Shown here one piece after another: positions 34,352 to 42,314 of a stretch of DNA of 64,000 nt. The notes beneath the pieces were generated by a model. The model saw only the letters and a list, made by a program, of their open reading frames with translations, searched no databases and was not told the origin of the DNA. Source of the stretch: Sphingobacterium deserti (GTDB lineage Bacteria; Bacteroidota; Bacteroidia; Sphingobacteriales; Sphingobacteriaceae); the NCBI RefSeq assembly GCF_000757725.1, contig NZ_JJMU01000053.1, positions 1 through 64,000 on the forward strand. The letters are read 5' to 3'. The translations under genes were made by a program, and so were the position numbers. Numbering within the stretch: the stretch's first letter is position 1; the number at the start of each line of letters is the position of its first letter.

Positions 34352-34666
34352 ATGGAAACGAAACACAACTATGAAACAACAGATGTGGCACTTGCTAACC
34401 TACAGCAGATGGGCTATACAATTGATTTTAATGTGGAATTTGATGAGATATTGAACGACGCTGATCATTATAAGATTGACCACTTATACCGGTATGAAGG
34501 ACCCTCAAATCCAGATGATGAGTCTACGGTATACGGTATTTCCAATGAAGCTAACGGAAAAAAGGGAGTCTTTGTCGCTGGGAATTTGTCTCTTATTGAA
34601 GGTAAGAAGCGAGATATAATACTTAATTTAGAAATTAGGTATAGACATGATCAAAATGCTCGATAA
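34352..34666 (+). CDS. Small protein of a family often labelled phosphoribosylpyrophosphate synthetase, 104 aa
   Basis: A 104-residue soluble, acidic protein beginning METKHNYETTDVALANLQQMGYTIDFN. Relatives in Bacteroidota are often named phosphoribosylpyrophosphate synthetase, but it is far too short for PRPP synthetase and shows none of its PRPP or ATP motifs, so I treat that name as an error. Function unknown. It overlaps the next gene's start by 20 nt. Confidence 0.75.
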   Translation: METKHNYETTDVALANLQQMGYTIDFNVEFDEILNDADHYKIDHLYRYEGPSNPDDESTVYGISNEANGKKGVFVAGNLSLIEGKKRDIILNLEIRYRHDQNAR

Positions 34667-35204
34667 ATTACATATGGTTTTGCTAGGCTGTAAACCTTCC
34701 GGACGGTTCACAGAGCAGCACGATATATTCTTCGGCATAGGTGCCGATCTTCGTGATCTTAAGCCGGCGATGAATGCATTTTGGAAAGAAGCGAAAGGAA
34801 AATTACATGTCGACGCATGGCGTGAAGTGACTGTGGTGGATGGTTTCGCTATCGAAGTCAGGCCAAGGACCGAGTCTGTAGAATCCAATTTGAAGCTTTT
34901 TTTTGTTAATTTAGGCGGTTATCGAGGTCAGGATTTTGAGGAATACCATTACAAGCAGCTGGTTGTAGCGCAGGATGTGGCGGGAGCAACGAAAAAAGCA
35001 AAGTCAAGTGTTTTCTTTCGGGAGCATATATCACCGCATATTGATGATAAGTATGGATTGGACGTTGACGATATATTTTCAGTAGAAGATGCGTTGCCTG
35101 AAGGTATGCGGAGTGTGTACCAACTTGTTATAACCCCAATTGCTGGACAGGCTGTTGACGATGATATTGCGATTGGCTATTTGAAATTTTCCAGTCTAAA
35201 ATAA
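34647..35204 (+). CDS. DUF1543 domain protein
   Basis: A 185-residue protein. The LHMVLLGCKPSGRFTEQHDIFFGIG start and FFVNLGGYRGQDFEEYHYKQLVVA segment are DUF1543 hallmarks. The conserved E-QHD, GGY and HYK residues suggest a small ligand-binding or enzymatic fold, but none is proven to my knowledge. Soluble. The start at 34647 overlaps the preceding ORF; an ATG at 34656 is an alternative. A strong terminator follows. Confidence 0.85.
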   Translation: MIKMLDKLHMVLLGCKPSGRFTEQHDIFFGIGADLRDLKPAMNAFWKEAKGKLHVDAWREVTVVDGFAIEVRPRTESVESNLKLFFVNLGGYRGQDFEEYHYKQLVVAQDVAGATKKAKSSVFFREHISPHIDDKYGLDVDDIFSVEDALPEGMRSVYQLVITPIAGQAVDDDIAIGYLKFSSLK

Positions 35205-35210
35205 GAGAGG

Positions 35211-35247
35211 AAACGGAGGCGCATATCGTGCCTCCGTTTGCGTTTTT
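35211..35247. terminator. Terminator after DUF1543
   Basis: A perfect 10-bp stem AAACGGAGGC (35211-35220) / GCCTCCGTTT (35230-35239), then GCGTTTTT. It also lies at the very end of the convergent S46 peptidase gene and could stop both. Confidence 0.85.
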
Positions 35248-37414
35248 AAATGCCCATCTCTTTCAAGATAAATTGCGCATTATCAATTTTATCTGCTATC
35301 CATAACACATAGCGAATATCAACACCGATGGAACGGCTGTAATTTTCGTTCCACGCGAAATCATTTATGGTTGCGTCGTAAGAGCGGTCAAAGTTCACCC
35401 CGATCAACTCGCCATAGGCGTTCATAATCGGCGAGCCTGAGTTTCCTCCCGTGGTATCCATGTTGTATAAAATATTGACGGGCACATCGTTCAGATCTTT
35501 TTTTGTGTAAGCACCGAAATTCTTTGCCAGCCATGCCGTTTTGATACTCTCTGGATATTCAAATTCCTGCAAACCTGAATTTCCCTTTTCGATAAGTCCT
35601 TTTACCGTTGTAAAAGGCTTCATAAACGTTGCATCAGCGGGACTGTAGCCTTTGATGTTTCCAAACGTCAGGCGGAGCGTAGAGTTTGCGTCTGGGATAA
35701 AACTTTTAGCCTGAAATTTTTCCTTGACAGCAACGTAATCACCCATCAGTTTGTTTAACATGCCTTCACGCCGCTTCTGTTCGTTATTAAATACGGTCAG
35801 CTCGGTATCTAACTCTTTCTGCGCGGCAAGAAGATTATCTGTGTAGCTTTTTATCGATTGGACGTCGTTTAAGATCGTGTTGTAAAGTACATCTTTGTTA
35901 TTCAACTTCGATTTTTCTATAGCATTTGTGATGTAGGAAGCTGCTTCATCTGCACTCGTAAAGTTTTGCTTTTCGAAAAACGATAGTTTGTTTGCACCAT
36001 CAAAGCGGTAGGCGTCTTGGAACATACGCTGCGCTACAGATTTGTCCACCTCGATGTTGTAGCTGGCATAGATTGCATCAAGATGTTTTTTAACTTCTTG
36101 GATATTTAAAGCAAAGAAATCCTGCTGTGTTTTTGCTCCATTTTGCTTCACAATGGCCGTCTTGAAGTTATTAAGCGCATTGGCAACGCGTAAAAGTGGT
36201 GTGCTGCTATACATGTTGTTGAACCAAAGCTCTTTTTGAGCAACCTCAAAAACAGTCTGATAGTGCTTGTCTATGTCTGTCATCAAGCTGCCATACTGCG
36301 CCTTTAGTGTTGGATTATTGTTGATGAACTGTGCGAGGCTTTGATCTTCCTTGCGTTTGGCTTCTACAAGGCTAAGATTGTGCAATCCTTTTAATTTGCC
36401 GTTGTAATTTTTCAAGACATTTGCGTTTCGTTTTATGCGCGTAGCCAACGCCAGCTCGGTAGCAAGATCATTCTTACCCGCATTAAGCATTTGTTGGTTC
36501 TGAAACTCGTATAGGGTTGACGTGTACGGCAGCAGAAATTTCTCTTGATAATCCAGGTATTGTGCTGGACGGTGTCTGAATGTCCGGCCTGGATAACCGA
36601 GAATGAACACAAAGTCGTTTTCGTTGACGCCCTGCGGATTTACTTTCAGGTGCTTTTTTGGTTTGTAGGGAATATTTTCTTTGTTGTATTTTGCTGAAGA
36701 GCCATCAGGTGCTACATAAGCCCGCAGGAACGAGAAATCTCCCGTGTGGCGCGGCCACACCCAGTTATCGGTTTCGCCACCAAACTCGCCGATATCCTGT
36801 CGAGGGATATACACCAAACGAACGTCTTCTATTGTTTTATACCGAAACAAGACATAGCTTTTTCCGATAAACATTTCTGACACTTCCGCTTTTATGCTGC
36901 GGTCTTCCGCTTCTGCACGTTGCGCGATTTCCGCACGTTTCCTATTGATTATATTTATCCGTTCTGTCGGATCGGTAATATTTGCTACAGAATTCAGTAT
37001 TTCAGATGATACATCCGTGTAAGAATCGGTAATGCGTATGGTTAATCCCTTTGCTTCGATTTCCTGCTCTCTGTTATTGGCTACAAAACCATCCTTCAGA
37101 TAGTTAAACTTTGGCGTACTTGCCAGTTGAACCGCGCTGAATGCGCAGTGATGGTTTGTTATGATCAAGCCATTCGGTGAAACAAAAGAACCTGTACAAC
37201 CACTAACTTGCACTAAGGCATCTACCAAACCGATTTGTCCGGGGTTATAGATGTCCTTTTCCGTTATTTTTAACCCTGCTTTTTTTAATCCCGCCCTGTT
37301 TAGTTCGCTTAAAGGGAACATGCCGTCATCAGGGATGGCGCCCGAAAAGTTAAAAGCGCTTGCTGCAATTAATAACGCGCAGGCGAAGCTACCTCTTAAT
37401 GTCAATGTCTTCAT
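35246..37414 (-). CDS. S46-family dipeptidyl-peptidase, DPP11-like
   Basis: A periplasmic serine exopeptidase removing dipeptides from the N-terminus of peptides. The 722-residue length is typical for DPP7/DPP11. After a signal peptide (about 1-26) comes CTGSFVSPNGLIITNHHC with the catalytic His near 88, then GGETDNWVWPRHTGDFSFLR with the catalytic Asp region, a long helical cap, and the nucleophile DTTGGNSGSPIMN. The residue after NFD in GVNFDRSYD is Arg, the position that in this family makes the S1 pocket prefer Asp/Glu (DPP11) rather than hydrophobic residues (DPP7). The specificity is inferred from that one position. Confidence 0.92.
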   Translation of the reverse strand: MKTLTLRGSFACALLIAASAFNFSGAIPDDGMFPLSELNRAGLKKAGLKITEKDIYNPGQIGLVDALVQVSGCTGSFVSPNGLIITNHHCAFSAVQLASTPKFNYLKDGFVANNREQEIEAKGLTIRITDSYTDVSSEILNSVANITDPTERINIINRKRAEIAQRAEAEDRSIKAEVSEMFIGKSYVLFRYKTIEDVRLVYIPRQDIGEFGGETDNWVWPRHTGDFSFLRAYVAPDGSSAKYNKENIPYKPKKHLKVNPQGVNENDFVFILGYPGRTFRHRPAQYLDYQEKFLLPYTSTLYEFQNQQMLNAGKNDLATELALATRIKRNANVLKNYNGKLKGLHNLSLVEAKRKEDQSLAQFINNNPTLKAQYGSLMTDIDKHYQTVFEVAQKELWFNNMYSSTPLLRVANALNNFKTAIVKQNGAKTQQDFFALNIQEVKKHLDAIYASYNIEVDKSVAQRMFQDAYRFDGANKLSFFEKQNFTSADEAASYITNAIEKSKLNNKDVLYNTILNDVQSIKSYTDNLLAAQKELDTELTVFNNEQKRREGMLNKLMGDYVAVKEKFQAKSFIPDANSTLRLTFGNIKGYSPADATFMKPFTTVKGLIEKGNSGLQEFEYPESIKTAWLAKNFGAYTKKDLNDVPVNILYNMDTTGGNSGSPIMNAYGELIGVNFDRSYDATINDFAWNENYSRSIGVDIRYVLWIADKIDNAQFILKEMGI

Positions 37415-37594
37415 AATCTTCCAATCTCGTGTTTAGGATAGCAAAGGTAGTAAAGATTTTTAAGCTCTTTCGTTTTACGATGTATAGCGCTTAGGGCATT
37501 ATTGCATCTGAACATCAATTAGAAGCCAAGAATATTCGGTTTTCAAAGCTTTTAACTTTTGAGACAAATACTGGTGTAATACATTCTGAATAGC

Positions 37595-37602
37595 TACCTT
37601 TG
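37595..37602 (+). promoter_or_regulatory. oxyR promoter box
   Basis: TACCTTTG, 19 nt before the oxyR ATG at 37622. No convincing -33 element, which would suit an autoregulated gene, but that is inference. Confidence 0.45.
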
Positions 37603-37621
37603 CATAGCTAAAATTTATAGC

Positions 37622-38563
37622 ATGACACTTGTCCAATTAGAATATATTATTGCTGTCGATACATACCGCAGTTTCGTGGCAGCCGCCGAGCATTGTTTTG
37701 TCACGCAACCAACGCTAAGTATGCAGATACAAAAGTTGGAGGAGTCAATTGGGGCGAAGGTATTTGATAGAAGCAGACAGCCTGTAGTTCCTACCGAAAT
37801 TGGAGAGAAAATTATCAAGCAGGCGCGGGTAATAATAAACGAAAGCAAAAAGATCGGCGAACTATTGCAGGAAAGTAAGGGGGAAGTGTCGGGAGAATTG
37901 AAAATAGGTGTCATACCTACCGTCGCGCCCTATCTGCTTCCAGACTTACTGACTACGTTTTTGAAAAACTATCCGAAGTTGCAATTACAGATTTGGGAAT
38001 ATACAACGGAGCGTATTCTTCAGGAGTTGAAGTTAGGAAAATTAGATTGCGGGATCTTATCTACACCACTTCAGGAATCAGGAATAGAAGAAATGCCGCT
38101 ATATTATGAAACTTTTGTGGCGTACGTCTCTGAAAAGAGTTCGCTTTATCAAAAGAAAATGGTGACGACGGATGAAATCGCGGACGAAAAACTGTGGTTG
38201 CTGAACGAAGGGCATTGTATGCGCGGACAGGTCTTGAATTTATGCCATTACAAACATAATCAGGGAGCTGCAGGAACTTTTGAATACAACACGGGTAGTG
38301 TGGAAACGTTGAAACGTATGGTCGATATCAATGGCGGGTTAACTATTCTGCCAGAGATGAGCGTTTTGAACTACGATGAAGATCAATTAGGCCACGTACG
38401 TTATTTTAAGACGCCAGAGCCTGTGCGTGAGATTAGTATAGTGACAACCACTAATTTTGTGAAAAAACAAGCGGTGCGTGCGCTTAGGAATGAGATTCTA
38501 CAGCTTGTTCCGGAACGGTTTAAAACGAAGAAAAAGAAAGAGGTTATGGCTTTTGAATTATAA
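37622..38563 (+). CDS. oxyR: Hydrogen peroxide sensor and regulator OxyR
   Basis: A LysR-type transcription factor that senses peroxide by forming a disulfide. The 313-residue protein has an N-terminal winged helix (LEYIIAVDTYRSFVAAAEHC and TQPTLSMQIQKLE). The regulatory domain carries both redox cysteines, C199 and C208, in EGHCMRGQVLNLCHY. Spacing (eight residues between) and numbering match E. coli OxyR. It is followed after 13 nt by a ClC channel gene, probably co-transcribed. Confidence 0.95.
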   Translation: MTLVQLEYIIAVDTYRSFVAAAEHCFVTQPTLSMQIQKLEESIGAKVFDRSRQPVVPTEIGEKIIKQARVIINESKKIGELLQESKGEVSGELKIGVIPTVAPYLLPDLLTTFLKNYPKLQLQIWEYTTERILQELKLGKLDCGILSTPLQESGIEEMPLYYETFVAYVSEKSSLYQKKMVTTDEIADEKLWLLNEGHCMRGQVLNLCHYKHNQGAAGTFEYNTGSVETLKRMVDINGGLTILPEMSVLNYDEDQLGHVRYFKTPEPVREISIVTTTNFVKKQAVRALRNEILQLVPERFKTKKKKEVMAFEL

Positions 38564-38576
38564 AGCTAGATTAAAC

Positions 38577-40370
38577 ATGTTGAATTACTCTATTTACAAA
38601 AAACTGGACCAGATTAACCACTGGCGGATGCAAAAAATTTCGAACCGAAATTTTTTAATCATTCTCGCATTTGTGGTGGGTGTGATCGGCGGACTCGCGG
38701 CGGCACTGCTAAAAGGCATGACGCATTTCATCGCGTCGACGTTACAAAATGATATCGACTGGCACTTTAAATATTCTTTTTACCTGATCCTGCCATTAAT
38801 AGGTATTCTTTTAAGTGTTATTTACGTACGAAAGTTTTTGAAAGGGAAGCGGTTGGAGCACGGCATAACGCCTATTATCTATTCTATTTCTCGTAAGTCC
38901 AGCCGGATTGAGCCCCATAATATCTACTCCCAAATTGTAACCAGCGCGATTACCGTAGGTTTTGGTGGTTCTTGCGGATTAGAAGCTCCTATCGCATACA
39001 GTGGTTCGGCTATTGGCTCAAATACCGGTCGGTTTTTTGGTTTACAATACAAAGAAATCACGATGCTGCTGGCCTGTGGCGCTGCCGCAGGAATTTCCGG
39101 TGCTTTTAATAGTCCTATCGCTGGGATGATCTTTGCGATAGAAATTCTCCTTCCAGAATTTTCCATACCTGCATTTATTCCGCTTTTGATCTCCGCGGCG
39201 TTGGCTTCGGTAGTTTCTAGGTTACTCTATAGCGAACCACTTTTTCATACCGCCAGTACCGAGTGGGAAGTGGAGGCCTTGTTCTTTTACATCCTGCTCG
39301 CGGTGCTTGTAGGATTGTATACCGTCTATTTCGCAAAATTAACAGGCGTGGTCAAAAGATGGTTTTCCCGTGTGTCCAACCCTTACAACAAAGTTTGGTT
39401 TAGCGGTATCTCATTAGGGCTGATGATCTTTATATTCCCTGCCCTTTATGGCGAGGGCTACCTCACGATCCAACAGATTCTGGACGGGAAATTTGATGCG
39501 ATCGTGCAGAATAGTCTTTTTGCTGATTACAAAAATATGGCTTGGGTGGTCATTTCCTACACCGTCGTGACCTTGTTTGCCAAATCGTTCGCATCGCTAT
39601 TTACTTTAAATGGTGGCGGAAATGGGGGAGTATTTGGTCCCAGTTTAGTGATGGGAGGGCTAATCGGTTTTGCATTTGCTTATGGTATGAACCAAACAGG
39701 TGTGGTGATGTTGAATGTTCCGAATTTTGTTATGGCGGGCATGGCCGGTGCATTGGCTGGGATTATGCATGCACCTTTGACAGGATTGTTCTTAATCGCA
39801 GAAATAACAGGTGGATATACCTTAATGGTGCCGTTGATGCTGGTTACCTCCATATCCTACTTGATCAACAGATCGATGTTGAAGCATTCGATCTATACCA
39901 AAGTGCTCGCGGAGTCTGGGGATTTGCTAACATACGAAGATAAAGACCGCACAGTCTTAAGTATGATGAAACTTCGGTATGTTTTAGAAACGAATTTCGT
40001 CGTGTTGCGGCCTAGTGAGACACCGAATGATCGAAAGTCTGATATCATACATTCAAAAAGAAATATCTTTCCTATAGTAGATGAAAAAGGTTTATTGCTG
40101 GGCATTCTTTATAGCGAACGTTTGTTTTCTATTCTGCTGGGCGAAGAGGATGGGGTAGATAAAAGCTTTGAAAAGTTAGCCCAAAAGCCGAATGACATTA
40201 TCAAAGAACGAGAGAACATGGATATTGTCATGTCTAAAATGAATAGAGATGACGTTTGGATATTACCAGTCGTGGATGAGGACAATAGGTACTTGGGATT
40301 TGTTTCGAAATCCAGTGTATTTAACAAGTATCGTGCATTATTGGTAAGACAAGGGCATTACTTGGAGTAA
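38577..40370 (+). CDS. ClC-family chloride channel/antiporter with CBS domains
   Basis: A 597-residue inner-membrane protein (ATG at 38577; the extension into oxyR is rejected). The ClC signatures are GFGGSCGLEAPIAYSGSAIGS, whose Glu fits the gating glutamate of the G-x-E-x-P motif, and GGNGGVFGPSLVMGG (GxFxP). About 10-12 membrane helices span residues 20-430. A pair of CBS domains at about 450-590 (NFVVLRPSE, IFPIVDEKG, VWILPVVDEDNRYLG) probably binds adenine nucleotides. The gating Glu is kept, so H+/Cl- exchange is plausible. Linkage to oxyR is unusual. Confidence 0.9.
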   Translation: MLNYSIYKKLDQINHWRMQKISNRNFLIILAFVVGVIGGLAAALLKGMTHFIASTLQNDIDWHFKYSFYLILPLIGILLSVIYVRKFLKGKRLEHGITPIIYSISRKSSRIEPHNIYSQIVTSAITVGFGGSCGLEAPIAYSGSAIGSNTGRFFGLQYKEITMLLACGAAAGISGAFNSPIAGMIFAIEILLPEFSIPAFIPLLISAALASVVSRLLYSEPLFHTASTEWEVEALFFYILLAVLVGLYTVYFAKLTGVVKRWFSRVSNPYNKVWFSGISLGLMIFIFPALYGEGYLTIQQILDGKFDAIVQNSLFADYKNMAWVVISYTVVTLFAKSFASLFTLNGGGNGGVFGPSLVMGGLIGFAFAYGMNQTGVVMLNVPNFVMAGMAGALAGIMHAPLTGLFLIAEITGGYTLMVPLMLVTSISYLINRSMLKHSIYTKVLAESGDLLTYEDKDRTVLSMMKLRYVLETNFVVLRPSETPNDRKSDIIHSKRNIFPIVDEKGLLLGILYSERLFSILLGEEDGVDKSFEKLAQKPNDIIKERENMDIVMSKMNRDDVWILPVVDEDNRYLGFVSKSSVFNKYRALLVRQGHYLE

Positions 40371-40396
40371 TTGTAGATTTAACACCTACATTTTTC

Positions 40397-40987
40397 CTAT
40401 CCTCGAAGAGCCATTATTTTAGCGACGTATTTTCCTACGATATCAAATTCTAAATTTACACTATCACCAACATTCAGATTTTGCAAATTGGTGTTTTCAA
40501 TGGTGTATGGTATCACAGCAACTGAAAAGCTATTGTCTTTGGAATTTACCACCGTTAAGCTTACGCCGTTTACCGTGATGGATCCCTTTTCTACCGTAAT
40601 ATTTTGTAATGAAAGATCGTACGCAAATGTAAAAAGCCAGCTGCCGTTTTGATCTTCTTTTTGGACACATGTTGCAGTTTGGTCTACATGGCCTTGGACG
40701 ATATGGCCGTCAAGCCGACCGTTAAGGAGTGTGCAACGTTCCAAATTTATTAAGTCGCCCACTTGTAAAGTGCCCAGGTTAGATTTGGTAAGTGTTTCTT
40801 GAATGGCAGTCACCTTATGTATGCCCTCTTCAATCCCCACGACGGTGAGGCAAACACCATTGTGTGAGACGCTTTGGTCGATCTTTAATTCATTGGACAA
40901 ATGAGAAGATACGTAGTAGTGCAAATTGGATTGTTCTTTTTCGATTTTTTCCAGAATCCCTACAGTTTCAATAATGCCGGTAAACAT
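40397..40987 (-). CDS. ribE: Riboflavin synthase alpha chain
   Basis: It dismutates two lumazine molecules to riboflavin, the last step of the pathway. The 196-residue protein begins MFTGIIETVG, a family hallmark, and has two tandem lumazine-binding barrels: SHNGVCLTVVG near residue 41 and the repeat KGSITVNGVSLTVV near 138. The first-repeat ending LERC.LLNGRLDGHIVQGHVD is also typical. The start box TACCTTTG is 17 nt upstream. No FMN riboswitch is visible before it. ribD lies apart, at 1 kb. Confidence 0.95.
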   Translation of the reverse strand: MFTGIIETVGILEKIEKEQSNLHYYVSSHLSNELKIDQSVSHNGVCLTVVGIEEGIHKVTAIQETLTKSNLGTLQVGDLINLERCTLLNGRLDGHIVQGHVDQTATCVQKEDQNGSWLFTFAYDLSLQNITVEKGSITVNGVSLTVVNSKDNSFSVAVIPYTIENTNLQNLNVGDSVNLEFDIVGKYVAKIMALRG

Positions 40988-41003
40988 AGTGTTAAGCTTT
41001 TTA

Positions 41004-41011
41004 CAAAGGTA
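41004..41011 (-). promoter_or_regulatory. ribE promoter box
   Basis: TACCTTTG on the minus strand, 16 nt before the ribE ATG. Confidence 0.5.
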
Positions 41012-41042
41012 AGCAACCCCGGGGGAAAATTATAAAAAACAA

Positions 41043-41073
41043 TTTGCAAAGTGTGAAAAATACACTACTTTTG
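41043..41073 (+). promoter_or_regulatory. Promoter of putative small RNA B
   Basis: TTTG (41043-41046), exactly 19 nt, TACTTTTG (41066-41073): one of the best promoter matches in the window, with no ORF behind it. Confidence 0.65.
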
Positions 41074-41078
41074 ATGTA

Positions 41079-41146
41079 TCATAATTTAGGTTTATAATTG
41101 GTTATTTAAGGTTTTCATTCTCCCCGTTTGAAAACCTTTTTTTTTT
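41079..41146 (+). ncRNA. Putative small RNA B
   Basis: From the predicted start near 41079 the unit carries TAGGTTTAT (41087-41095). It ends in a terminator whose perfect 10-bp stem, AAGGTTTTCA (41108-41117) / TGAAAACCTT (41129-41138), presents the loop TTCTCCCCGTT, followed by a run of ten T. Expected size is about 65-70 nt. It contains no ORF. The CTCCCC loop and the nonamer are shared with units A and C. It lies upstream of unit C in the same direction, each with its own promoter. Confidence 0.55.
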
Positions 41147-41228
41147 GATAATCAAGTGTTTGAGTAAAAATTGAAAAAATAAATCGTCATCTAAGCAAAA
41201 AAGTTTTCGAATTATAATAATTATCCAT

Positions 41229-41236
41229 TACCTTTG
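41229..41236 (+). promoter_or_regulatory. Promoter box of putative small RNA C
   Basis: TACCTTTG; the upstream TTTTCG at 41204-41209 is a weak -33 element at about 20 nt. Confidence 0.5.
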
Positions 41237-41240
41237 TGAT

Positions 41241-41318
41241 AGGTTTAGGTTGATTACCTCCTAACGGAGGTTATATTTTAAAGCCTGGAGAATCGCCCGA
41301 TTATTCCAGGCTTTTTCT
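41241..41318 (+). ncRNA. Putative small RNA C with anti-Shine-Dalgarno-like hairpin
   Basis: After the -7 box come TTTAGGTTGAT (nonamer TAGGTTGAT at 41246-41254), hairpin ACCTCC-TAAC-GGAGGT (41256-41271), and an intrinsic terminator AAAGCCTGGA (41280-41289) / TCCAGGCTTT (41305-41314) with an inner stem AATC/GATT and a T-rich end. The ACCTCCT strand is the complement of a Shine-Dalgarno sequence. It ends 64 nt before rlmH, so a leader/attenuator of rlmH is the main alternative. Confidence 0.55.
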
Positions 41319-41381
41319 ATTTTACCATTTCAAACCCGTAAATTCGTGCAAAGATTCGTTAACTCTTAAATATATTGGATA

Positions 41382-41855
41382 TTGAAGATCAGTTTATTGT
41401 GTATCGGAAAAACAGATGATAGTTACATTCAGCAGGCGATAGATACCTATCTCAAACGTCTTACTCATTACATTACGTTTACTATATCTGTGATACCTGA
41501 TGTCAAGAATGCAAAAAATTTGACTCAGGAGCAGCAAAAGACGAAGGAGGGTGAATTAATTTTGAAACAGATCTCTAATGCCGATTTCGTCATGTTGTTA
41601 GACGAAAAAGGCAAAGAGTTTCGGTCTGTTGAATTTTCTCGATTTTTCGAAAAAAAAATGGTTGATTCGGTTAACCATTTAATTTTTGTAATCGGCGGAC
41701 CCTATGGCTTTTCTACTGAGGTTTACAGCCGGGCTAACCAGCAACTATCATTGTCCAAGATGACGTTCTCACACCAAATGGTTCGCTTATTTTTTGTGGA
41801 ACAGGTTTACCGAGCCTTTACAATAATGCGAGGTGAACCTTACCATCACGAATAA
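41382..41855 (+). CDS. rlmH: 23S rRNA pseudouridine-1915 N3-methyltransferase RlmH
   Basis: A SPOUT-class methyltransferase that modifies helix 69 of 23S rRNA in the assembled ribosome. The 157-residue protein has the expected start MKISLLCIGKTDDSYIQ and the trefoil-knot SAM site VMLLDEKGKEFRSVEFS and FVIGGPYGFSTEVYSRA. It ends in RLFFVEQVYRAFTIMRGEPYHHE, the family's conserved tail. The start codon is TTG: the upstream stop leaves no in-frame ATG and the conserved N-terminus begins exactly here. Confidence 0.95.
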   Translation: MKISLLCIGKTDDSYIQQAIDTYLKRLTHYITFTISVIPDVKNAKNLTQEQQKTKEGELILKQISNADFVMLLDEKGKEFRSVEFSRFFEKKMVDSVNHLIFVIGGPYGFSTEVYSRANQQLSLSKMTFSHQMVRLFFVEQVYRAFTIMRGEPYHHE

Positions 41856-41921
41856 AAACTTTTATGTAAATTGCTGCGTTCACTCATCATACAATAAACG
41901 ATTTAGAATAAGGAGGTTGAT

Positions 41922-42059
41922 ATGGATATGAATAAATTTAAGCGGGATTATAAGTTTAAAAGCTCCCAATCCTATAGCGATTCGCGGCGGAATAAGACAT
42001 TAATTATTTCCTGTATCGTCATTATAATTGCTTTGTATTATTTAAGCAAGTATATCTAG
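41922..42059 (+). CDS. 45-aa single-pass membrane peptide with strong ribosome binding site
   Basis: A short ORF with AAGGAGG (41910-41916) 5 nt before the ATG, one of two strong Shine-Dalgarno sites noticed in the window. The product starts MDMNKFKRDYKFKSSQS, is basic in its first 25 residues, and has one hydrophobic helix at about 27-41 (TLIISCIVIIIALYYL). By charge the N-terminus should stay in the cytoplasm. It lies 66 nt after rlmH. No family recognised. Confidence 0.6.
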   Translation: MDMNKFKRDYKFKSSQSYSDSRRNKTLIISCIVIIIALYYLSKYI

Positions 42060-42314
42060 GCTGCATAAATGCTTTTATCAAAAAGCGGTTAGACGCGATG
42101 CGGCTCTTTAGAAAAATATTCTTGCCACTGTCGGAACGAACCGATTTTTTAAGCGCAGACCGATCGGAATTGCATCCCCCAGTCGTGTATTCGGACGGAA
42201 ATGCGACCGAACAATTCTAAGCATTTAAAGTACGAAACGTACTGTTCAATATTATGCTTTGCTATTGCCGCAAGCTATATCGTGTAAATCGCTCGGTCTT
42301 GAGCTTAGCAACGT

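Larger units (their letters stand above)
40988..41381. other. Intergenic region with two tandem small-RNA units
   Basis: This 394-nt gap between divergent ribE and rlmH holds the ribE promoter box (41004-41011, minus strand) and two promoter-terminator units on the plus strand (small RNAs B and C). The last 65 nt before rlmH have only a weak box TAAATTCG. No protein-coding ORF. Confidence 0.55.

Noticed and set aside
34352..34666. Naming the 104-aa protein a phosphoribosylpyrophosphate synthetase
   Set aside because: It is about a third of the needed length and has no PRPP or ATP motifs.
40988..41040. FMN riboswitch upstream of ribE
   Set aside because: The leader is only about 10-15 nt from the promoter box and has none of the RFN element's conserved stems.
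41241..41381. Unit C as the leader of rlmH
   Set aside because: Not fully excluded, but a complete terminator ends it 64 nt before rlmH, no alternative antiterminator pairing was found, and unit B beside it has the same layout without a following gene.
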